Origin: an uncultured Lachnospiraceae bacterium
GTDB taxonomy: Bacteria > Bacillota > Clostridia > Lachnospirales > Lachnospiraceae
DNA length: 17,444 nt
Reading direction: 5' to 3'
NCBI GenBank assembly: GCA_958405355.1
Contig: CATYEA010000011.1
Span: 1-17,444 of the forward strand
The notes beneath the pieces are model-generated. The model searched no databases. It was not told the origin of the DNA and was given only the letters and a program-made list of their open reading frames with translations. Positions within the stretch are counted from its first letter, which is position 1. Each line of letters opens with the position of its first letter. The translations under genes were made by a program, and so were the position numbers. Below, piece by piece: positions 1 to 7,473 of this stretch.

Positions 1-536
1 GCATGGCGACGGAATTGCAGCAGAAAACAAATCAATGCCAGCACCAACAAAACAATACTTGCTGCAATAAAATATTTCACAGGAAGAACATCCAGCTTAA
101 GAAGCAATCCCATGAACACAAAGGATAAAATCAACTGAATGACAGCCAGAATCTTTCCACCCAAATGTCGGTTTTTCCGACGTTTTTCAGCCTGCTTCCG
201 AAGACGCGCTTCCCGCTGCCTGTAGCGCTCTTCCGCTTCTTCATCATCAATATCCTTACGATTTCGATGCGAATATACCGGTTTCGGCGATTCATAGACT
301 TCCTCATAATCTTCTGAACTTTCATCACTGTCAGCCTCTTCAAAAAGTTCCGAACCATTGGCCGGAATCCGAGGGCCGCGATGGTTACGTACAAGTTCGG
401 AATCAAACTCTAATTCCATACGTTTGGATTTTTGGGAATCATGCTCCGATTCAGATTCTGTTTGCTCTTCTGACGGATTAGAAGCCATATTATCCATTAA
501 CTTTTCAAAATCCTCAAACGTGCTTTTCCTCTGCAT
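1..536 (-). CDS. LytR-CpsA-Psr (LCP) family protein, N-terminal part only, cut by window edge
   Basis: The reading frame runs open from an ATG at 536 to the left edge, about 178 codons, with GGAAGGAACAGG just upstream. Residues 1-115 are hydrophilic and very rich in Ser, Glu and Asp, then basic (QAEKRRKNRH). A membrane region follows, starting GGKILAVIQLILSFVF and continuing through at least two hydrophobic segments. That junction nearly repeats the N-terminus of the LCP protein at 5237-6736 (VGKILAVIQIILSIVF, then VLPMKYLA against VLPVKYFI here), so this is most likely a paralogous LCP ligase that attaches wall glycopolymers to peptidoglycan. The catalytic domain lies outside the window, so the family call rests on that similarity. 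The acidic cytoplasmic tail of about 100 residues is absent from the paralog and may be regulatory. A well-formed promoter lies 31-59 bp upstream of the start. Confidence 0.75.
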   Translation of the reverse strand, partial: MQRKSTFEDFEKLMDNMASNPSEEQTESESEHDSQKSKRMELEFDSELVRNHRGPRIPANGSELFEEADSDESSEDYEEVYESPKPVYSHRNRKDIDDEEAEERYRQREARLRKQAEKRRKNRHLGGKILAVIQLILSFVFMGLLLKLDVLPVKYFIAASIVLLVLALICFLLQFRRH

Positions 537-566
537 ATTTCCTGTTCCTTCCAATTTCTTCAAATC

Positions 567-595
567 ATTATACACGACGCAAAGTGGCATGACAA
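567..595 (-). promoter_or_regulatory. Sigma-A-type promoter of the left-edge LCP gene
   Basis: On the minus strand a -35 TTGTCA (590-595) is separated by 17 bp from a perfect -10 TATAAT (567-572). Predicted start of transcription is near 560, giving a leader of about 24 nt to the ATG at 536. It sits in the 78-bp gap after the cytidylyltransferase gene, so the left-edge LCP gene can be expressed independently of the operon upstream. Confidence 0.7.
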
Positions 596-614
596 TAGTA
601 AAAACTAATGTAAA

Positions 615-1343
615 TTACGAACTTTTTGTGTCTAAATCCCAATTTTCGGCCATAATCTGTGCAATTTTATAATCTGCAGCCGTTGTAATCTTCATATTTG
701 AAACTTCACCAGTCACCATATGTACCGGAACCTGACGTACAGTGCATATTTTGCAGGCATCCGTCAGGATATTTTTTTCTTCCGGTGTCAGTCCCTCATA
801 AAGCCGCTTCAGCAGATCCATCCGAAAGCTCTGTGGTGTCTGACTCTGATACAAGTACTTCCGTTCGGGAATATCTGAAATAAATTTCCCATCCTCTGAA
901 AAAATAATTGTATCCACCGCCGGAATGACCGTGTCCACCGCATCATACTCGATAACCGCCTTCACATGGTCCTCGATCAGACGCCGGGTCACAAAAGGCC
1001 GCACACCATCCTGTGTGATAATATAATGTGTTTCTTCCGTCCCAAAATCTTTTTCAATCTGTCCAATGACATTCATGATCGTTTCATTCCGTTCAGCGCC
1101 GCCAGCTACCAGATGCACCCGCTCACGCCCATCCGGGGAAATGTATTCGCTGACAAGTTCCGCCATATGATCCACCCATTCCGGATGAACCCCAAGATAA
1201 ATATGCTCCAAAGCCGGACATTTCAGAAAAGTATCCAGGGTGTGAATAATTATCGGCCGATCAGCCAGATTCAAAAATTGTTTCGGCATATCCGCGCCCA
1301 AGCGGGAACCCACGCCTCCAGCAACAATCACTCCAAAAATCAT
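615..1343 (-). CDS. IspD/TarI-family cytidylyltransferase, more like ribitol-5-phosphate cytidylyltransferase (TarI)
   Basis: This 242-residue protein transfers CMP from CTP to a polyol phosphate. The N-terminus has the nucleotidyltransferase loop VAGGVGSRLG-ADMPKQFL (residues 7-24, with Arg14 and Lys21). RNETIMN (85-91), QDGVRPF (111-117), the VDTVI-AVDTI stretch (136-146), QTPQSF (168-173) and LTDACKI follow. The family contains IspD (methylerythritol phosphate pathway of isoprenoids) and TarI/Bcs1 (CDP-ribitol for teichoic acids and capsules). RNETIMN, QTPQSF and LTDACKI resemble TarI as remembered from Staphylococcus, and the polymer-synthesis context points the same way. No TarJ-type dehydrogenase is present in the window. 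It lies 18 bp after the sugar transferase gene, with GGTGGGG as ribosome site. IspD activity cannot be excluded. Confidence 0.8.
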   Translation of the reverse strand: MIFGVIVAGGVGSRLGADMPKQFLNLADRPIIIHTLDTFLKCPALEHIYLGVHPEWVDHMAELVSEYISPDGRERVHLVAGGAERNETIMNVIGQIEKDFGTEETHYIITQDGVRPFVTRRLIEDHVKAVIEYDAVDTVIPAVDTIIFSEDGKFISDIPERKYLYQSQTPQSFRMDLLKRLYEGLTPEEKNILTDACKICTVRQVPVHMVTGEVSNMKITTAADYKIAQIMAENWDLDTKSS

Positions 1344-1361
1344 TTCTGCTCACCCCACCTT

Positions 1362-2057
1362 TTACCGAAATACGGCAATGACCGTATCCACCATAATTTT
1401 CAACTCATGCAACAAACTGAATTCCCGAAGACTTTTCAGGTTATATTCCATCTTTTCCGGCAAAACTACATGAATATATGCCTCATCCACATCATCCACG
1501 TCGGCCAGCAATTTTTCTTCATCTTTATATTGAATAGAAACCTCAGATGTTACTCCCGCCGGTAAAAGCAATGTGGCCGTCATTTCATCCGTATATTCCC
1601 GGACATATTTGACCACTTCTGGTCGTGTACCCACAAAACTCATATCTCCCAGTAAAATATTGATCAACTGGGGCAGTTCATCCAGACGATACTGACGCAT
1701 GACCGCGCCCAGTCGGGTAATCCGGGTATCGCCGCTGGCCGTCACCTGAGTTCCCATTTTATCCGCATGATTTACCATAGTCCGGAATTTGAAAATCCGG
1801 AACTGACGCCCATACTGAGTCACTCGGACCTGACGGAACAATGCGGGCCCCGGTGAATCGAGACGCACCGCGATTGCCAGCGCCAAAAGGATCGGCATCA
1901 GCATCACGAGAAGCGTTGCGGAAAGTACCACATCCATACACCGCTTCAAAAAGAGGCTGGCCTTCTTTTTCTGTAATCGTTCATAATAAGGCCGGACCGC
2001 ATCATTCTGCATGCGTTTCGGCAAATCTTCCCATTTTCTCAACATAAATCCATCCAT
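1362..2057 (-). CDS. Undecaprenyl-phosphate sugar-1-phosphate transferase (monotopic PGT, bacterial sugar transferase family)
   Basis: This 231-residue enzyme should move a sugar-1-phosphate from a UDP-sugar to undecaprenyl phosphate at the inner leaflet, the first step of polymer assembly. A soluble basic N-terminus (1-36) is followed by FLKRCMDVVLSA and one hydrophobic re-entrant helix (about 40-65) ending in RLDSPGP. FRQVRVTQYGRQFRIFKFRTM and RLDELPQLINILLGDMSFVG then follow. The catalytic Asp-Glu pair of the PglC/WbaP class is D126-E127, and TRPEV closes the core. It lacks the extra membrane domain of WbaP/WcaJ, so it is the compact PglC/WcfS type. It overlaps the aminotransferase gene by 19 bp. 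A second ATG at 2045 is an alternative start, since AGGA sits 4 nt before the first ATG and GGATGG sits before the second. Confidence 0.9.
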   Translation of the reverse strand: MDGFMLRKWEDLPKRMQNDAVRPYYERLQKKKASLFLKRCMDVVLSATLLVMLMPILLALAIAVRLDSPGPALFRQVRVTQYGRQFRIFKFRTMVNHADKMGTQVTASGDTRITRLGAVMRQYRLDELPQLINILLGDMSFVGTRPEVVKYVREYTDEMTATLLLPAGVTSEVSIQYKDEEKLLADVDDVDEAYIHVVLPEKMEYNLKSLREFSLLHELKIMVDTVIAVFR

Positions 2058-3241
2058 ACTTTCCTAAAAGTTTCCACCACATACGCCACCTGTTCATCCG
2101 TCAGACAGGTGTGCAGCGGCAGAGTCAATTCATTTTCAAACACATGGAAGGCATTTGGATAATTTTTAATATCGAATCCCATATTCCTATAGGCAGACAA
2201 TAATGGCAGCGGCTTATAATGTACATTCGTCGCCACACCTTCCTCCGCCATGGCCGAAATAAACCGATTCGTAAATTCCCGGTCCTTTCCGGTCAGACGC
2301 ACAAGATACAGATGACCGCTGGATGCACTTTTTTCATCAAAATGAACCAGGCGGGTCACAGGAAATTCGCTGAGAGCCTTGTCGTAAACTTCAATAATTT
2401 CTCTACGGCGTCTCAAAATATCCGGATACCGTTTCAGCTGGGCCAACCCGATAGAGGCCATGATATCCGTCATATTGCACTTATAATAAGGCTCAATGAT
2501 GTCGTACTCCCAGGCTCCCAGCTTGGTTTTCGCCAAAGCATCCTTGGACTGACCGTGAAGTGACATCAACATATATTGCTTATATAATTCTTCATCATCG
2601 ATTCCCGGAATATCTCTCCAGGTCACCGCTCCGCCTTCCGCGGTGGTCAGATTTTTCACCGCGTGAAAAGAAAAACAAGTAAAATCTGCGATTTCGCCGC
2701 ACATTTTCCCTTGGCGCATTGCACCGAATCCATGGGCTGCGTCGGCCATCAATATCACCCGTCCAATACTTCTTTGAATATCATTGGAAGGCCGGAACAA
2801 ATGCTTTTTATTTCCCACGATTTGAAAAAGACGGTCGTAATCACAGACTACGCCGCCCAGTTCTACCGGGATGATTACCTTCGTCCGCTCTGTGATTGCT
2901 GCTTCCAGTTGATCATAATCCATCTGAAAGGAATCCGGGGCCGTATCCACCAGCACCAGTCTGGCTCCCACATGACAGACCACACTGGCTGTCGCTGTGT
3001 AAGTGTAAGCGCTGGTGATCACTTCATCCCCAGGTCCCACACCAAGAATACGAAGCGTTGTTTCCATGCAGGCCGTTGCCGAATTCAAACATACAGCCCG
3101 GCTCGTCCGGCAAAAATCCGCAATCTTATTCTCAAACAGTTTCGTCTTAGGACCTGTGGTAATCCATCCACTCTTTAATGTATCTACGACTTCTTTAATT
3201 TCTTCTTCGCCGATATCCGGCGGTGAGAAAGGAATATTCAT
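2039..3241 (-). CDS. DegT/DnrJ/EryC1/StrS-family PLP-dependent sugar aminotransferase
   Basis: This 400-residue fold-type I aminotransferase should convert a 4-keto-6-deoxy UDP-sugar to the 4-amino sugar using glutamate. Visible are FSPPDIGEEEI with SGWITTGPKTKLFE at the N-terminus, the PLP-phosphate region LNSATACME (52-60), the cofactor-binding Asp in LMADAAHGFGA (D167) and the Schiff-base lysine in FSFHAVKNLTTAEGGA (K196). The C-terminus has NVHYKPLPLL and LPLHTCLTDEQV, all typical of the family. The start ATG shares one base with the stop of the upstream dehydratase gene (TAATG), so the two are translationally coupled. That pairing matches PglF/PglE or CapE-type pathways. Product stereochemistry (4-amino-gluco or 4-amino-galacto) cannot be read from the sequence. 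No acetyltransferase of PglD type follows. Confidence 0.92.
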   Translation of the reverse strand: MNIPFSPPDIGEEEIKEVVDTLKSGWITTGPKTKLFENKIADFCRTSRAVCLNSATACMETTLRILGVGPGDEVITSAYTYTATASVVCHVGARLVLVDTAPDSFQMDYDQLEAAITERTKVIIPVELGGVVCDYDRLFQIVGNKKHLFRPSNDIQRSIGRVILMADAAHGFGAMRQGKMCGEIADFTCFSFHAVKNLTTAEGGAVTWRDIPGIDDEELYKQYMLMSLHGQSKDALAKTKLGAWEYDIIEPYYKCNMTDIMASIGLAQLKRYPDILRRRREIIEVYDKALSEFPVTRLVHFDEKSASSGHLYLVRLTGKDREFTNRFISAMAEEGVATNVHYKPLPLLSAYRNMGFDIKNYPNAFHVFENELTLPLHTCLTDEQVAYVVETFRKVWMDLC

Positions 3242-5208
3242 TAAGTCTCATCTCTTTTCAATGTTTTGCTCTGCCGGAAAGGTTCGTACTGACTGACCTC
3301 CGAATCTCCCATCGGCACCATTCGTTTTGATTTTAAGGCGTCCCGTTTCTTATCCTCCGGACGTATATGATATGTCGGCACTATTTTAGATACCATGGCC
3401 TTCATCTGGCTCGTCTCATCATAAGCATAAGTATAGAGCTTTTCCAGGCTTTGAAGAAATTCATCTTCATCGAATTCAATCGGTTTTCCGACATAGATCA
3501 TTTTATTTGCCGTCTGCTGGAGCCCTTCTTCATTCATCAAAAGCTCTTCAAACAGCTTTTCTCCCGGTCTAAGACCAGTATATTCAATCTCAATATCCTC
3601 GCCCACCGTATAACCGGAAAGCCGGATCAGATTTCTCGCCAGATCGTCAATTCGGACCGGCTCACCCATGTCCAGTACAAAAATTTCACCGCCCTTGGCT
3701 GTGGCTCCTGCTTCGAGGACAAGGCTCACCGCCTCCGGAATCGTCATGAAATATCTCACTACATCCGGGTGGGTCACCGTAACCGGGCCACCGGCCTGAA
3801 TCTGCTTTTTAAACAGCGGAATCACACTGCCGTTGCTCCCCAGAACATTCCCAAAGCGTACCGCAACAAAATCCGTATCGGAACGGTTGTTAAAGGACTG
3901 TACGATCATCTCGCACATCCGCTTGCTGGCACCCATAATATTGGTCGGATTCACCGCCTTATCGGTGGAAATCAGCACAAAACGCTTCGCTCCGTACCTG
4001 TCGGCTGCCGTAGCTACTTTATAAGTACCAAACACATTATTTTTAATCGCTTCATTCGGGCTGTCCTCCATCAGCGGCACATGCTTATGAGCCGCCGCAT
4101 GATAGACGATTTCCGGACGGTACTGCTCAAAAATCGAATTCACCCGGTTTGTATTACGAACCGAACCAATCAATACAATTAAATCCAGATACGGATATTT
4201 CTGTTTTAATTCCTGCTGGATATCATAGGCATTATTTTCGTAAATATCTAAAATAATCAGACGCCGCGGGTGATTCGCCGCAATCTGACGGCACAGCTCA
4301 CTTCCGATGGAACCGCCGCCGCCGGTCACCAGAACACATTTCCTGGACACATAACTCATAATGGACTGGACATCCACATCCACCGTCTCCCGTCCAAGAA
4401 GGTCTTCAATCTGGACGTTACGAATCATTGAAAGGTCCAAATCTCCCGTCACGAACTGATAGACTCCAGGAAGAATTTTCAGTTCACAATCTGTGTCCTT
4501 ACATATATCCACAATTTCCTTTGTCGTCTTTTTGCCAATACTTGGCATGGCAATGATAATTTCATTGATATCATATTTTTCCACTGATTCAATAATCTTA
4601 TCCCTGCCGCCGACAACTTTCACTCCGTGAATATAGTTATTCTGTTTATGTTTGTCATCATCGATGAAGCATTTGATCCGGGCATCCAGATAATTACTCA
4701 TGATCAGCTCTTTCATGACCATATTTCCAGCCTCACCGGCGCCAATGATCATCGTATTGCGCGCATGCCGCCCATGATTCCGGCTCTCTACCATCGTCCG
4801 TATGATAATTGACGAATATCTGGTAATGCATACACAAGCAAGAAGACAGATAAAATAAATGGCAAAAAAGCTTCTCGGCACGGCATTATAGGTGAAATAG
4901 CTGTAAATTATCGTAAAAATAGTGGAAGCCGCCACCGCGGTCACAATTCCGACAAGTTCTCTGGAATTAGCAAAACGCCATAGTGTATGATAGAGCTTTG
5001 CCGCCCAGAAAATAAGGAGCGTCACTACGATAAAGGCTGGAACCATCCGTTCTACAGCCATCACATAGGGCCCCGGTATATGGCTTACATCCATTTCAAA
5101 ACGCATGAGCAGGCCCAAAAAAGAACAGAGGACCACGCTCAATGCGTCTACGATGATCAAAAAGATTTTATTAATTAACGATTGCTTTTCTTTTTTTAAG
5201 GAATCCAT
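3241..5208 (-). CDS. Membrane-anchored UDP-N-acetylhexosamine 4,6-dehydratase (PglF/CapD/FlaA1-type)
   Basis: This 655-residue polysaccharide biosynthesis protein has four N-terminal membrane segments (about 13-34, 55-72, 86-106, 112-135). A first Rossmann-like domain starts at MIIGAGEAGNM (153-163). A catalytic short-chain dehydrogenase domain starts at VLVTGGGGSIGSELC (292-306). The active site STDKAVNPTNIMGASKR (414-430) has D416 and K417, and Met425 in place of the usual SDR tyrosine. That substitution is a known feature of PglF/FlaA1-like dehydratases, not a defect. The expected reaction is UDP-GlcNAc to a UDP-2-acetamido-2,6-dideoxy-4-hexulose at the membrane. It starts 28 bp after the LCP gene, and its stop overlaps the aminotransferase start by one base. 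The C-terminal 50 residues are polar and variable. Confidence 0.93.
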   Translation of the reverse strand: MDSLKKEKQSLINKIFLIIVDALSVVLCSFLGLLMRFEMDVSHIPGPYVMAVERMVPAFIVVTLLIFWAAKLYHTLWRFANSRELVGIVTAVAASTIFTIIYSYFTYNAVPRSFFAIYFICLLACVCITRYSSIIIRTMVESRNHGRHARNTMIIGAGEAGNMVMKELIMSNYLDARIKCFIDDDKHKQNNYIHGVKVVGGRDKIIESVEKYDINEIIIAMPSIGKKTTKEIVDICKDTDCELKILPGVYQFVTGDLDLSMIRNVQIEDLLGRETVDVDVQSIMSYVSRKCVLVTGGGGSIGSELCRQIAANHPRRLIILDIYENNAYDIQQELKQKYPYLDLIVLIGSVRNTNRVNSIFEQYRPEIVYHAAAHKHVPLMEDSPNEAIKNNVFGTYKVATAADRYGAKRFVLISTDKAVNPTNIMGASKRMCEMIVQSFNNRSDTDFVAVRFGNVLGSNGSVIPLFKKQIQAGGPVTVTHPDVVRYFMTIPEAVSLVLEAGATAKGGEIFVLDMGEPVRIDDLARNLIRLSGYTVGEDIEIEYTGLRPGEKLFEELLMNEEGLQQTANKMIYVGKPIEFDEDEFLQSLEKLYTYAYDETSQMKAMVSKIVPTYHIRPEDKKRDALKSKRMVPMGDSEVSQYEPFRQSKTLKRDET

Positions 5209-5236
5209 CGCCCAATCCCTTTCCCCGCAGTCTGAT

Positions 5237-6736
5237 TTAGTTCATCATGCTTGCGGCAATTTCCTCCTGGCTGATCGTCTCGCCATTCTTCACACGATTG
5301 ATAAAGTCTGCAGCTGTTGCCACGCTATTCTCATCCGGAAGCATGACATAAAGAAGCTGGTCACCGGAAGAATAGCAGATATCTTCACTGCCTGTACCTA
5401 CGACTCTGGAGGACATGATATCCCATCCGGCACCATCATTCAACTGCATACGCACCAGACTGGAAATCTGCTGCTGGCTGAGACTTGTCTCAAAGCTGTC
5501 GGACAAGCTGTCCATGATGCCCATATAACCAGTCAAAATAGCTGGTGACAGGCACTTATTAATAATTGCTTTCAAAACAATCTGCTGATTCATAACACGG
5601 TCATTGTCACCATTTGGCAGATTGTAACGTTCTCTGGCAAAGGCCAGCGCCGAGGAACCATCCACGCCATAATTCATGCCCTGTACAAAATACTCGCCGC
5701 TGATAGTTGTAAATTCATAAACTGAATCCAGATCCACGCCGCCAAGGGCATTGACCATATCTCTTAATGTTGTGAAATTCACCTTCGCATAATAATCCAC
5801 ACTGACACCAAATAACTGGGATAATGTATCCATGGAACACTGCGGTCCGTACAGACCGGCATGGGTCAGCTTATCGCGGGATTCTCCGGAAATACCCGGA
5901 AGCTGTACATAATAATCCCGAGGAATAGATGTCATCAATACCTGATTTGTATTTGGATTCACCGTCACAAGCATGTTTACATCGCTTCGGCTGGTCGTCG
6001 CAATACTTCCCTCTGTATCGATACCGCTGATAAAGATGGTAAATGGTGTCTTTGTAACATCCGTTTTATCACCGGAAACCGTCTCTACTTTTGTTTTGAT
6101 CTCAATATGCTTCAATTCACGGACATCTGTTGAAAATGTCGGGAACTTCTCAATCAAAGACGAATCATAGGCCGTATTGTATATGATCGCCTGAACATTG
6201 CCGTCATACAGATCCTGAACCATAGCATATGGGTCTTCATAATTGTAACAATTTAACTCCTGGCCAACCTGATCCTCTGCCTCAGTAATAGCCTGGGATA
6301 CTTTGTCACTTCCGCTGATCACCTGGGCTCCAAAATCATAGCCGACCGCCTCTTCCAGCGTCTGGGCCGCATTATCGTTCAGCACCGCAATAGCGATTCG
6401 GTCTACTTTATAATCATTACTTGTAATGCTGAGCAAAGTTGCATTGGTCCGAATCAGATAAACATTACCCAAAATCAACAGAATCAGCATCAGAACACAA
6501 TCAATCTTACCTATAATATGGGCGCTCCGCGTAAACTGGGACCCCAGCGCAAAGGCGTCCAAAAACATCAGGATACCAAAGATAATCGCCAGATACTTCA
6601 TCGGCAATACATTTACCATTAATAATACTGCTATGAACACAATCGACAAAATAATCTGGATGACTGCTAAAATCTTACCAACCGTATGCCGGTTTCTTTT
6701 TCTTCTTTTTTTCCGGCTGTTTTTAGTATTTCCCAT
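5237..6736 (-). CDS. LytR-CpsA-Psr (LCP) family glycopolymer-peptidoglycan ligase
   Basis: This 499-residue protein has a short basic cytoplasmic tail (SRKKRRKRNRH) and three hydrophobic segments (about 19-41, 46-65, 75-96). An extracellular accessory domain follows (about 110-205), then the LCP catalytic domain (about 231-395). Conserved LCP features are FISGIDTEG, SRSDVNML (R250), TSIPRDYYV (R273), KLTHAGLYGP, and RERYNLPNGDNDRVMNQQ (R368, R370, D379, R380), where the pyrophosphate of the lipid-linked polymer is held. LCP enzymes transfer undecaprenyl-linked polymers to peptidoglycan outside the membrane. It is the first gene of the glycopolymer operon and is probably transcribed from the promoter at 6786-6814. 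Start ATG is preceded by AGAGGTGG. A truncated paralog begins at 536. Confidence 0.93.
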   Translation of the reverse strand: MGNTKNSRKKRRKRNRHTVGKILAVIQIILSIVFIAVLLMVNVLPMKYLAIIFGILMFLDAFALGSQFTRSAHIIGKIDCVLMLILLILGNVYLIRTNATLLSITSNDYKVDRIAIAVLNDNAAQTLEEAVGYDFGAQVISGSDKVSQAITEAEDQVGQELNCYNYEDPYAMVQDLYDGNVQAIIYNTAYDSSLIEKFPTFSTDVRELKHIEIKTKVETVSGDKTDVTKTPFTIFISGIDTEGSIATTSRSDVNMLVTVNPNTNQVLMTSIPRDYYVQLPGISGESRDKLTHAGLYGPQCSMDTLSQLFGVSVDYYAKVNFTTLRDMVNALGGVDLDSVYEFTTISGEYFVQGMNYGVDGSSALAFARERYNLPNGDNDRVMNQQIVLKAIINKCLSPAILTGYMGIMDSLSDSFETSLSQQQISSLVRMQLNDGAGWDIMSSRVVGTGSEDICYSSGDQLLYVMLPDENSVATAADFINRVKNGETISQEEIAASMMN

Positions 6737-6785
6737 AATCCACCTCTGTATAAATTTCTATAGAATTATCCATTATATCCCACTT

Positions 6786-6814
6786 ATTATAGTACATGAA
6801 TTTTCAAAAAGCAA
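6786..6814 (-). promoter_or_regulatory. Probable promoter of the glycopolymer operon
   Basis: On the minus strand a perfect -10 TATAAT (6786-6791) has a weak -35 TTGCTT (6809-6814) at 17 bp. A second TATAAT (6772-6777) lies 14 bp further downstream with a poor -35 (TTCATG), so which one is used is uncertain. The ATG of the LCP gene is at 6736, giving a leader of about 45 nt. Confidence 0.5.
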
Positions 6815-6845
6815 TGTAAAACCGCATTTATCACAGTTTTGACAC

Positions 6846-6890
6846 AAAAAACACCTCCGAGACCGGCTTAGGGCGGCCGGTACCGGAGGT
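6846..6890 (-). terminator. Intrinsic terminator after maoC
   Basis: ACCTCCG (6853-6859) pairs with CGGAGGT (6884-6890). The stem extends through ACCGGC and GCCGGT after a 2x2 mismatch, with an 8-nt loop. In the minus direction it is followed by six T (6846-6851), which fits the end of the acyl-CoA operon whose last stop is at 6974. A shorter T-run (6895-6899) also lies on the plus side. Confidence 0.85.
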
Positions 6891-6973
6891 ATACTTTTTA
6901 TATAAGTTGGGAGGCTTATATATAAGTTTTACAATACTTTTTATTTATTTAAGGGCAAGCAGTGGTTAACACC

Positions 6974-7417
6974 TCAATTTTTTGGAGGCATACATGTGGC
7001 GATTCCTTCAGTCACAACTTCGCCATTCTGGTTTGTGACCTGCTGTTTCACTTTAACAATATAGAAATCTTTCTTTTCTTTATACTGAATATCAATAATT
7101 TCGCAGTGAGCGGTAATGACATCTCCTGGATATACTGGTTTCAGGAAAGTAACTTCCTGACCCATATGAATCGTACCAAGGCCCGGAAGCTGCATTCCGA
7201 GAACAGCGCCGCACAGACTCAGGCTGATCACGCCGTGGGCAATACATTTTCCAAACTGGGTTGTTGCCGCATAGTCTTCATCAAAATGCATTGGATTTGT
7301 ATCCGTGGATACTTTTCCAAAGTATTCGATATCCTCTTTGGTCATTGTTTTTGTCCGGCTGGCCGTCATACCTACTTTTAATTCAGCACCTGTAAATTTT
7401 TTAATTTCTTCAGCCAT
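6974..7417 (-). CDS. MaoC-like hot-dog dehydratase, probable (R)-specific enoyl-CoA hydratase
   Basis: This 147-residue single hot-dog domain has the length typical of PhaJ-type hydratases. The hydratase-2 motif is clear: STDTNPMHFDEDYA (37-50), with D39 and H44 as expected catalytic residues, then FGKCIAHGVISLSL (55-68). The known family reaction is reversible hydration of trans-2-enoyl-CoA to (3R)-hydroxyacyl-CoA. It is last in the acd-maoC unit, 56 bp after the dehydrogenase gene with no hairpin between, and has an AGGAGG site 8 nt from the ATG. Beside acyl-CoA dehydrogenase and EtfBA it would produce or consume the enoyl-CoA substrate. There is no crotonase, thiolase or hydroxybutyryl-CoA dehydrogenase nearby, so it may replace crotonase for an (R)-hydroxy substrate. 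Chain-length preference cannot be read. Confidence 0.88.
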   Translation of the reverse strand: MAEEIKKFTGAELKVGMTASRTKTMTKEDIEYFGKVSTDTNPMHFDEDYAATTQFGKCIAHGVISLSLCGAVLGMQLPGLGTIHMGQEVTFLKPVYPGDVITAHCEIIDIQYKEKKDFYIVKVKQQVTNQNGEVVTEGIATCMPPKN

Positions 7418-7473
7418 ATTTATTTCCTCCTCTCATAGATTCCTCACGTTGAATCCCATTTTCCCTTTGAAAA

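Noticed and set aside
131..406. Minus-strand 91-codon open frame
   Set aside because: It is a shadow of the real LCP frame at 1-536, which has a start, a ribosome site, a promoter and family similarity; the shadow product is of low complexity and has no ribosome site.
3241..5208. Met425 in place of the SDR catalytic Tyr in the dehydratase
   Set aside because: Not a defect: PglF/FlaA1-type dehydratases normally lack the Tyr and use the Thr-Asp-Lys set, which is present.
6899..6922. TATATAAG / CTTATATA inverted repeat
   Set aside because: A weak AT-only stem next to the strong terminator at 6846-6890, with no second copy found; no separate role can be supported.
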